DNA from: Caulobacter sp. CCUG 60055
GTDB taxonomy: Bacteria; Pseudomonadota; Alphaproteobacteria; Caulobacterales; Caulobacteraceae
DNA: 64,000 nucleotides
Assembly (NCBI RefSeq): GCF_022750545.1
Contig: NZ_PUIC01000001.1
Coordinates: forward strand, 310,001-374,000
Reading direction: 5' to 3'
Shown: piece after piece, positions 57,737-64,000 of the stretch
Layout: each line of letters starts with the position of its first letter
Position numbering within the stretch: position 1 is the stretch's first letter
The notes under the pieces: model-generated
What the model was told of the DNA's origin: nothing
Databases searched by the model: none
Seen by the model: only the letters and a program-made list of their open reading frames with translations
Made by a program: the position numbers and the translations under genes

Positions 57737-59056
57737 TCAGCCCGCCTCGCGCTGCAACGCCTTGGCGGCGGCCCGCTCAAGCGCGCGCGCAGGATTCTCG
57801 CCCGGCTCCAGCTGCGAGACCCCGATATCGAATTCGCAGACGAACGGCGGATGGTCCTCGCCGGCGTCGAAGGCGGTGCAGCCGATGACGGCGGCGATCC
57901 GCTCGCCCGCCGCCAGGGCGGCGACGTGCGGGGTGGCGGGCAGGGCGAGGGCGAAGATCTCGGGGCCCAGGCGGGCGGCGGTGTCCTCGGTGCGCACCAG
58001 GCGGCCGATCATCGAGCCGATCTGCGGGATGGCCCGGTCGACCCAGCCGCCGGCGCGGGCGCGGGCGGTCTCGGCCCGGTCGGCCACACGCAGCACGCAG
58101 ACCGACAGCGAACGGCCGCGCTTGACCGCCGACTGCGACAGCCGCGCCAAATGGGCGGCGAACAGGTCGCGGGTGAACAGCCCCGTGGCGGCGTCCATCA
58201 GGCCCGAACCGCGGGCCTTCTCCAGGGCCCGGCGGATGGCGCTCTGCCGGCGATAGGCGCGGGCCAGCTCGATCACGCGGCGGGCGGATTCGGTTTCGGG
58301 CGTTTCGGGCGAGGCCACGTCCGAGACCCCGCGATGGAAGGCCTCGGACAGGGTGATCATCGACTGAGCCCGCAGATAGAGCAGGGCGGGGATATGATAG
58401 AGGCGGGTGTTGCGGCGCATGCCGGCGGCGATGGACAACGCCTCGTTCTGGTTGTCGCCCGCCCACAGCACCACGGCGTCGAAGGCGCGCTCGTGTAGAT
58501 AATCGAAGGCGGTGTAGGCGGTGAAGGCGCCCACCACCTCGGCCCCGCTGCGGGCGAGGGCGTTGGACAGGGCCAGGAACTGCGGGGCCGGCTCGCCCAC
58601 CGCCAGGACGCGGAAGGGCGCGGCCTCGTCCTCGACCACGGCCAGCGGCTGGCCGCGATCGGCGAAGGTCTCGCGCCGCAGGTCGTATTCCTCCTCGGCG
58701 ATGGCCATGCGCACCAGGGATTCCAGGCGCAGCACGGCCTGGGCGGGATGCAGCGGCGGGGCCAGCGTCAGGTCGAAACCGTCGCCCTCCTGGTCCGGCT
58801 CGCCGATGGCGATGATCGGCGCGCGCCGCGGCGCCAGCGCCGAGCGCAGCCGTTGCAGCACCAGGGCGACGTCGGGCTCGATGGCCGCGCGATCGACGAT
58901 CACCGCCTCGACCTGCAAGTCGGCGGCGGCGCTGGCGGCGGCGTAGAGCCCGCGCGCCGTGACCGTCCGCCAGCCCAGCCGGTCCAGCCCTTCGGAGAGC
59001 GGGCCGGCCAGCGTGTCGTCTTTCGCGATGATCAGGACGCGCGCGTGAACCGACAC
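57737..59056 (-). CDS. popA: PopA-like c-di-GMP receptor (receivers plus degenerate GGDEF)
   Basis: 439 residues, the PopA/PleD layout: two receiver-like modules (~1-120 and ~145-265) and a GGDEF-like domain. The second module starts APFRVLAVGEPAPQF. The GGDEF signature is degenerate (A-A-R-L-G-P-E-I-F), so no cyclase activity is expected, but R355-T-E-D358 sits five residues upstream: the RxxD I-site that binds c-di-GMP. In C. crescentus PopA uses this to deliver CtrA to ClpXP via RcdA. That role is inferred. The phospho-acceptor Asp positions are not obvious, as in PopA. Confidence 0.82.
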   Translation of the reverse strand: MSVHARVLIIAKDDTLAGPLSEGLDRLGWRTVTARGLYAAASAAADLQVEAVIVDRAAIEPDVALVLQRLRSALAPRRAPIIAIGEPDQEGDGFDLTLAPPLHPAQAVLRLESLVRMAIAEEEYDLRRETFADRGQPLAVVEDEAAPFRVLAVGEPAPQFLALSNALARSGAEVVGAFTAYTAFDYLHERAFDAVVLWAGDNQNEALSIAAGMRRNTRLYHIPALLYLRAQSMITLSEAFHRGVSDVASPETPETESARRVIELARAYRRQSAIRRALEKARGSGLMDAATGLFTRDLFAAHLARLSQSAVKRGRSLSVCVLRVADRAETARARAGGWVDRAIPQIGSMIGRLVRTEDTAARLGPEIFALALPATPHVAALAAGERIAAVIGCTAFDAGEDHPPFVCEFDIGVSQLEPGENPARALERAAAKALQREAG

Positions 59057-59205
59057 TCAAAACCCCTTCGCACCTGCCCCATGTCGCGTTTCGGGGCCTA
59101 TCGAACCCGCGATAGGGTCCATCGCCGGGAATCGCAACCGCCTTCAGGATATCAGAGGCCCGGCGTTCGGACAGAGGCGGGACGTCGCGGCCGTGGGAGG
59201 AGATC

Positions 59206-59970
59206 ATGGATAAGCCCTTGACCGGACAGGTCGCCTTCGTAACCGGGGCGTCGAGCGGCCTTGGCCGGCGCTTCGCCCACGTTCTGGCCGACGCCGGGGC
59301 GGCCGTCGCCCTGGCCGCCCGGCGGACCGAGCGCCTGGACAAGGAGGCGGCCGCCATCGCCGGGCGCGGCGGCCGCGCCATGGCGGTGGCGCTGGACGTG
59401 GCCGACGTCGGCGCGATCGGCCCCGCCCTCGACCGGGTCCAGGCCGAGCTCGGCCCGCTGTCGATCCTGATCAACAACGCCGGCGTCGGCGGGGAGGGCA
59501 TGGCCCTGGACCTCAGCCCCGAAGCCTTCGACCAGACCTTCGCCGTCAATGTGCGGGGCGTCTACTTCGCGGCCCGCGAGGCGGCCCGACGCATGATCGA
59601 CAGCGGCGTCGCCGGCGAGGGCCGGGCCCGCATCGTCAACATCGCCTCGATCGCGGCCGAGACGGTGCTGCCCGGCCTGACCGCCTACTGCGCCTCCAAG
59701 GCGGCGGTCGCCATGATGACCAAGGGACTGGCGCGCGAATGGGCGCGCAGCGGCGTGGCGGTGAACGCCATCTGCCCGGGCTATATCGAGACCGAGATCA
59801 ACAGCGACTGGTTCCACACCGAGGGCGGCCAGAAGCAGATCAAGGGCTTTCCCCGCCGCCGGCTGATGGACGAGAACGCGCTGGACGCCGCGCTGACGAT
59901 GCTGGCCGGACCGGCGGCGCGGTTCATCACCGGGACCCTGGTCACCGTCGACGACGGCCAGTCGCTCTAG
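59206..59970 (+). CDS. Short-chain dehydrogenase/reductase (SDR), acyl-CoA group
   Basis: 254 residues, classical SDR: VTGASSGLGRRFA (~12-24), LINNAGVGG, NIASIAAE and the YCASKAAVA Tyr-Lys pair, with PGYIETEINSDWFH after it. Probably an NAD(H)-linked 3-hydroxyacyl or short-chain alcohol dehydrogenase; substrate not identifiable. GGGAGGAG precedes the ATG. It lies just before the AMACR-type gene, with only 82 bases between and a separate candidate promoter in that gap. Confidence 0.9.
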   Translation: MDKPLTGQVAFVTGASSGLGRRFAHVLADAGAAVALAARRTERLDKEAAAIAGRGGRAMAVALDVADVGAIGPALDRVQAELGPLSILINNAGVGGEGMALDLSPEAFDQTFAVNVRGVYFAAREAARRMIDSGVAGEGRARIVNIASIAAETVLPGLTAYCASKAAVAMMTKGLAREWARSGVAVNAICPGYIETEINSDWFHTEGGQKQIKGFPRRRLMDENALDAALTMLAGPAARFITGTLVTVDDGQSL

Positions 59971-59990
59971 AAGGTCTGGCCGGCCTTGCC

Positions 59991-60047
59991 TGACCGAACG
60001 TCAGCGCGCCTAGCTTGGCGGATCGGGACCGTCGGGGTCAGGGAGAG
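59991..60047 (+). promoter_or_regulatory. Candidate operator plus ribosome site before AMACR-type gene (shared leader, copy 2)
   Basis: TGACC-GAA-CGTCA (59991-60003), inside the perfect repeat CTGAC-CGAAC-GTCAG, is followed by GGTCAGGGAGAG (60036-60047) and then five bases and ATG. Both elements match those upstream of 44883. Confidence 0.5.
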
Positions 60048-60052
60048 ACATC

Positions 60053-61180
60053 ATGGCGCAAGGGCCGCTCGCGGGACTGAAGATCGTCGAGTTCGCCGGC
60101 ATCGGGCCGGGGCCGTTCTGCGGCATGCTGCTGTCCGACCTCGGCGCCGACGTGGTGCGCATCGACCGCAAGGGCCATGGCCGCGCCTCGCCGGCGGACG
60201 TGACCAGCCGGGGGCGCCAGTCGGTGGCGCTCGATCTCAAGAAGCCGGAGGCCGTCGAGGCCTGCCTCAAGCTGATGGAGAGGGCCGACGCGGTGTTCGA
60301 GGGGTTCCGGCCGGGCGTGATGGAGCGCCTCGGCCTCGGTCCCGACGTCGCCCTGGCCCGCAATCCCAAGCTGGTCTACGGCCGCATGACCGGCTGGGGG
60401 CAGTTCGGCCCCTACGCCCAGGCCGCCGGCCACGACATGAACTACATCGCCATCACCGGCGCGCTGCACGCCATCGGCGCCGAGGACAAGCCCGTCCCGC
60501 CGCTGAACCTGGTCGGCGATTTCGGCGGCGGGGCGCTCTATCTGGCCTTCGGGTTGCTGGCCGGCGTGATCCACGCCCGCGCCACGGGACGCGGCCAGGT
60601 GGTGGACTGCGCGATGAGCGACGGCGCGGCCTCCCTGATGGCCATGTTCTACGGCTTCAAGGCCATGGGAATCTGGAAGGAAGAGCGGCGCAGCAACCTG
60701 CTGGACGGCGGCGCGCACTTCTACGACACCTACCAATGCGCCGACGGCGGATGGGTGTCGATCGGCTCCATCGAACCGCAATTCTATGCGCTTCTTCTTG
60801 AAAAGACGGGGATATCCGACCCTGAATTCAGCGGGCAGATGAACCGCGAGGCCTGGCCGGCCCTGCGCGAGAAGCTGGCGGCGGTAATCCGCACCCGCAC
60901 CCGTGCGGAGTGGACCGAGATCATGGGCGGCACGGACGTCTGCTTCGCGCCGGTGCTGAACATGGACGAGGCGCCCGAGCATCCGCACAACAAGGCGCGC
61001 GAGACCTTCGTCGAGATCGCCGGCGTGATGCAGCCGGCGCCGGCGCCTCGCTTCTCGGCCACGCCGGGCGCGGTGCAGGGGCCGCCGCCGGCCATCGGCG
61101 CCGACAACGACGGCGCGCTGTCGCGGTGGGGCTTCGCCGAGGCCGAGATCGCCGCCCTGAAAACCGACGGCGCCCTGTAG
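60053..61180 (+). CDS. Class III CoA-transferase / alpha-methylacyl-CoA racemase
   Basis: 375 residues. N-terminal [20 protein letters not shown] and [16 protein letters not shown]; the racemase catalytic region [20 protein letters not shown] (His) and [20 protein letters not shown] (Asp); then [20 protein letters not shown]. This His-Asp arrangement is that of AMACR, which epimerises 2-methylacyl-CoA in branched-chain or sterol side-chain breakdown. CaiB-type CoA transferase activity is the alternative. Shares a leader with the HMGS-like operon. Confidence 0.88.
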   Translation: MAQGPLAGLKIVEFAGIGPGPFCGMLLSDLGADVVRIDRKGHGRASPADVTSRGRQSVALDLKKPEAVEACLKLMERADAVFEGFRPGVMERLGLGPDVALARNPKLVYGRMTGWGQFGPYAQAAGHDMNYIAITGALHAIGAEDKPVPPLNLVGDFGGGALYLAFGLLAGVIHARATGRGQVVDCAMSDGAASLMAMFYGFKAMGIWKEERRSNLLDGGAHFYDTYQCADGGWVSIGSIEPQFYALLLEKTGISDPEFSGQMNREAWPALREKLAAVIRTRTRAEWTEIMGGTDVCFAPVLNMDEAPEHPHNKARETFVEIAGVMQPAPAPRFSATPGAVQGPPPAIGADNDGALSRWGFAEAEIAALKTDGAL

Positions 61181-61300
61181 GCTTCATTCAGGCTGGGTTC
61201 AGCGCGGCGGGGCCAGGATGCGCGGCATGGACGGCCGTCGCGCTCTCCCGTCCCTCGAAGCGGCGGCCGTCCATCAGGACGAAGACACGGTCATCCTGGC

Positions 61301-61338
61301 GACGCGCCACCCGAAACGGTGGCGCGTCGTTTTCATTT
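61301..61338 (+). terminator. Rho-independent terminator after AMACR-type gene
   Basis: Perfect 11-bp stem GACGCGCCACC (61301-61311) / GGTGGCGCGTC (61318-61328) with a CGAAAC loop, followed by GTTTTCATTT. It overlaps the first codons of the longest YihY frame, which suggests that the YihY start is further downstream. Confidence 0.65.
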
Positions 61339-62317
61339 GCACATATCGCCGCGCGAGGCGAAACACCTCGTCTTGCGAGCGAGGGAGCGCCAGGGCCTGC
61401 GCATTCTAGAACTCACCCCCCTGCGTTGGGGCTGGGCCGTCCTCAAGGTGGCCGGCAAGGCCCTGACGCGCCTGTGGGGACGCGACGTCATGCTCTATGT
61501 CGGCGGGGTGTCCTTCTTCGCCCTGCTGGCGGTGTTTCCGGCCCTGGCCCTGTCGATCGGCATCTACAGCCTGCTGTCGACGCCTGAGCAGGCCGCCGCC
61601 CAGGCCGACGCCTTCGCCGAGATCCTGCCCGCCGGGGCCCAGGGCCTGTTCGAGGCCCAGCTGACCCGGCTGGCTCACACGCCCAGCGGGGCGGCGTCCA
61701 CCCAGAGCGTGCTGGCCATCGTGATCGGCCTCTACGCCGCCCATCGCGGCTTCAAGGCGCTGCTGGCCGGCCTGTCGTTCATCCACGGCGAGGAGAATCC
61801 ACGCGGCTTCTTCGGCTTCAACCTGATGGCCCTGATCGTCGCCGTCGCCGCCTTCGGCCTGCTGGCCGTGGTGTCGGCGGCGTTCCTGACGGTGCGGGTC
61901 GTGGTCGCGGCCGCGGAGCTGAACCCGATGAAGGGCGTCAACTGGGTCTTCTCGGAATGGACCTGGGCCTCGTTCGGCCTGACCCTCGGCCTGATGCTGA
62001 TCTACCGCTACGCCATGTCGCGCACGCCGGTGGGCTGGCGCGCCTCGGCGCTCGGCGGCGCCGTGGCCGCCCTGATGTTCATCGCGGCCTCCTGGGCCAG
62101 CGCCTACTATGTCGAGCAGATCGCCCATCTGGGCGCCACCTACGGCTCGGTGGCGGCGGTCGTGGTGTTCCTGATCTGGCTGTCCTGGAACGTCAACGCC
62201 ATCTTCTTCGGCGGCGCCGTGGCCACCGAGGCGGCCATCGCCCTCGGCGACGAGAGCGACGCCGTCTACGAAGCGGGGCGGGCCGAAGTCGGCGAGCGTC
62301 CGACTAGCGCGGCCTGA
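61319..62317 (+). CDS. YihY/BrkB-family inner-membrane protein
   Basis: Up to 332 residues with about six membrane helices (VMLYVGGVSFFALLAVFPAL, VLAIVIGLYAAHRGFKALL, FGFNLMALIVAVAAFGLL, VAAVVVFLIWLSWNVNAIFF). The YihY/UPF0761 signature LIYRYAMSRTPVGWRASALG and the terminal IFFGGAVATE fit. Function unproven in general. Start uncertain: the GTG at 61319 lies inside the terminator stem, so TTG 61337 or 61373, or a later start, may be used. Its end overlaps the convergent tusA-like gene by 14 bases. Confidence 0.85.
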   Translation: MARRFHLHISPREAKHLVLRARERQGLRILELTPLRWGWAVLKVAGKALTRLWGRDVMLYVGGVSFFALLAVFPALALSIGIYSLLSTPEQAAAQADAFAEILPAGAQGLFEAQLTRLAHTPSGAASTQSVLAIVIGLYAAHRGFKALLAGLSFIHGEENPRGFFGFNLMALIVAVAAFGLLAVVSAAFLTVRVVVAAAELNPMKGVNWVFSEWTWASFGLTLGLMLIYRYAMSRTPVGWRASALGGAVAALMFIAASWASAYYVEQIAHLGATYGSVAAVVVFLIWLSWNVNAIFFGGAVATEAAIALGDESDAVYEAGRAEVGERPTSAA

Positions 62318-62546
62318 CCACCAGGAAGCTCGAGGTCGCGCCGTCGCTGGACTGTTCGAGCAGCTCAAAGCCGTTCTGGGCGGCGAAATGCGGCACGTCG
62401 ATGCGGGCCATCGGGTCGTCGGCCAGGAGGCGCACGGCCTGGCCGGGGGCGGCCGACGCCAGCGCCTTGCGCAGCTTGAGGGTCGGCACCGGGCATTGGT
62501 GGCCCCGCGCGTCGACGATGGGTATGGCGGCGTTCGGCGAGGACAT
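62304..62546 (-). CDS. TusA-family sulfurtransferase
   Basis: 80 residues. The single active Cys lies in ARGHQCPVPTLKLRKALASA: C-P-x-P is the TusA signature. It would carry persulfide sulfur for tRNA thiolation or molybdenum-cofactor use. It contains the typical QAVRLLADDPMARIDVPHF middle block. Divergent from the S8 peptidase. Confidence 0.92.
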   Translation of the reverse strand: MSSPNAAIPIVDARGHQCPVPTLKLRKALASAAPGQAVRLLADDPMARIDVPHFAAQNGFELLEQSSDGATSSFLVVRPR

Positions 62547-62678
62547 GCCACGCCTTTCATCACGACTGCGTCGATGCGTCCATGCCGCATTGGCTTCCGG
62601 CGCGAAGCGGGCTCAGATCGGCGCAAGGTTCGATCAGGAGGGCGTCGCCGGTTGCCGGCGGCGGGAATCGGGCGGCGC

Positions 62679-64000
62679 ATGACCGGGTGGATCAAGTTCT
62701 GGGCGACGACGGCCTGCGCCGTCACGCTGTCCCTGACGCTGGCGGCTTGCGGCGGCGGCGGCGGCGGAGGTCCTGGCGGAGGCGTCACCACGCCGGCCCC
62801 GCCGTCGCCGCCGCCGTCCAACCCGCCGCCTGCGCCGCCGCCGGCCAACACGCCCAGCACCACCAGCGACGAGTTCCTCCGCAACTATGCGGTCGGGGCG
62901 ATCAAGGCCGACAAGGCCTGGGCCCAGGGCGCCACCGGCAAGGGCGTCGTCATCGGCGTCATCGACACCGGCATCGACTTCGCCCAACCCGACCTGCAGG
63001 GCAACATCTCGTCGGACTCGACGGACGTCATCGCGGGCCGCCAGTCGAGCGCCCTGGCCTCGCGGCACGGCACGCGGGTGGCGGGGGTCGCCGCCGCCGC
63101 CTTCAACGGCATGGGCACCATCGGCGTCGCCTATCAGTCGACCATCCTGTCGGTGCGGGCCGAGACCGACGGCAGCTGCGCCACCGAGTGTTCGTTCAAC
63201 GACGTCAACACGGCGCGGGGGATCGACTACGCCGTGGCGCACGGGGCGCGGGTCATCAACCTGTCGCTGGGCGGCCCGGACCCCAGCAGCGCCGCCTTCA
63301 TCGCCGCCATGCAGCGCGCCGTCGGCGCCGGCGTGGTGTTCGCCATCTCGGCCGGCAACGATTCGGCGGCCAATCCGTCCAATCCGGCGATGCTGGCCGT
63401 GGACCCGCGCTTCCAGGGCTCGGTGATCGCCGTCGGCGCCACCACCCAGGCCGGGACCCTGGCCAGCTTCTCGAACAAGGCTGGCGCGGCGGCGCAGGAC
63501 TACATCACCGCCCCAGGGGTCAACATCGTCTCGGACTGCGATGCGAGCGGCTGCTGGTCGATGTCGGGCACCTCGTTCTCGGCGCCTCAGGTGGCCGGCG
63601 CCCTGGCCTTGCTGCTGCAGGCCTTTCCCAACCTGACCGGCGCCCAGGCGGCCGACATCCTGCTGCGCACGGCCGACGACCTGGGCGACCCCGGGACCGA
63701 CGCCGTCTATGGGCGCGGCGGGCTGAACCTGCAGCGGGCCTTCCAGCCGGTCGGGACCACCAGCGTGCCCACGGCGGCGGGCGCGGCCATCGCCCTGCCC
63801 GAAGGCAAGGGCGGCGGGACGATGGGCGCGGCGTTCGGCGGCGCCGTGCGCGTCGGCGCCGGCCTGACCACCATCGGCTACGACGACTACAGGCGTCTGT
63901 TCGTCGTCGACCTGGGGGCGGTCTTCCATGGCGCGGCCCGCCAGAGTCTGCGCCCCGGCCCGGCCTCGTCAGTCGTCTCCAGCAGCACGATCCAGACCGC
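62679..64000 (+). CDS. S8 (subtilisin-like) serine protease lipoprotein, autotransporter-type (partial, 3' end off window)
   Basis: The frame is open from ATG 62679 to the window edge (440 codons). A signal ends in a lipobox (LTLAAC), followed by a Gly run and a Pro-rich linker. Then the subtilase domain: Asp in VIGVIDTGIDFAQPDLQG, His in SRHGTRVAGVAAAAFNG, Asn-oxyanion in FAISAGND and Ser in MSGTSFSAPQVAGALALL. Sequence after ~360 (VRVGAGLTTIGYDDYRRLFV) is typical of S8 autotransporters of Caulobacter, with a barrel expected beyond the window. Confidence 0.88.
   Translation, partial: MTGWIKFWATTACAVTLSLTLAACGGGGGGGPGGGVTTPAPPSPPPSNPPPAPPPANTPSTTSDEFLRNYAVGAIKADKAWAQGATGKGVVIGVIDTGIDFAQPDLQGNISSDSTDVIAGRQSSALASRHGTRVAGVAAAAFNGMGTIGVAYQSTILSVRAETDGSCATECSFNDVNTARGIDYAVAHGARVINLSLGGPDPSSAAFIAAMQRAVGAGVVFAISAGNDSAANPSNPAMLAVDPRFQGSVIAVGATTQAGTLASFSNKAGAAAQDYITAPGVNIVSDCDASGCWSMSGTSFSAPQVAGALALLLQAFPNLTGAQAADILLRTADDLGDPGTDAVYGRGGLNLQRAFQPVGTTSVPTAAGAAIALPEGKGGGTMGAAFGGAVRVGAGLTTIGYDDYRRLFVVDLGAVFHGAARQSLRPGPASSVVSSSTIQT

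Overview
This 64 kb window comes from a very GC-rich alphaproteobacterial chromosome, most likely Caulobacteraceae (Caulobacter or Phenylobacterium). The best pointers are a PopA-like protein (two receiver-like modules and a degenerate GGDEF that keeps a c-di-GMP I-site), the recG / sdhE / mfd order, two TonB-dependent receptors, a secreted PraB-like protein, and kdsA-hldE-hldD. No rRNA, tRNA, CRISPR array, phage gene or insertion sequence was seen. Most of it is ordinary chromosome with accessory uptake and catabolic blocks. Gene assignments rest on motifs read by eye; no database search was possible.

Region by region. 1-6.9 kb: end of a sensor kinase overlapping an outer-membrane factor / adaptor / HME-type RND pump operon, then a YncE-like propeller. 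6.9-16.4 kb: an accessory block with an XRE-cupin regulator, MFS transporter, MlrC-like M81 metallopeptidase, DapF-fold amino-acid racemase/epimerase, siderophore-type TonB receptor, S12 serine hydrolase and B3-like metallo-beta-lactamase. Its gene types resemble the mlr microcystin-degradation cluster (without mlrA), and its two promoter regions share an AT-rich inverted-repeat motif. 16.4-26.2 kb: a TraB/GumN-like pseudogene split by one stop codon, an alpha/beta hydrolase, PraB-like protein, SDR with divergent TetR, and a PhoD phosphatase / TonB receptor / tandem-TetR group. 26.3-31.5 kb: glyoxylate bypass (aceB, small ORF, aceA) with a divergent RamB/ScfR-type regulator. 31.6-39.8 kb: small acidic protein, M23 peptidase, cyclophilin, a TetR remnant, PLP lyase, orphan amino-acid-binding lipoprotein, sulfurtransferase plus cysteine synthase, and cyclopropane fatty acid synthase. 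39.8-44.8 kb: photolyase and the LPS inner-core genes kdsA-hldE-hldD. 44.9-50.6 kb: an acyl-CoA-type group (HMGS/KAS-like protein with OB domain, cupin, thiolase, DUF3089, DUF6285, aminoglycoside-phosphotransferase-like kinase). 50.6-59.1 kb: recG, sdhE, mfd, CcdC-like membrane protein, DsbA-family oxidoreductase, PopA-like protein. 59.2-64 kb: SDR, AMACR-type racemase/CoA-transferase, YihY, TusA, and the start of a subtilisin-type lipoprotein that runs off the window.

The most interesting signals are the mlr-like island with its shared operator candidate, and a second shared leader (TGACC-N3-SGTCA followed by GGTCAGGGAGAG-N5-start) in front of two separate acyl-CoA transcription units 15 kb apart. 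Several enzymes have lost catalytic residues: a KAS-like protein with Gln where Cys is expected, a DUF3089 protein with Glu at the nucleophile, and a B3-like MBL with Glu116 in place of the first zinc His.
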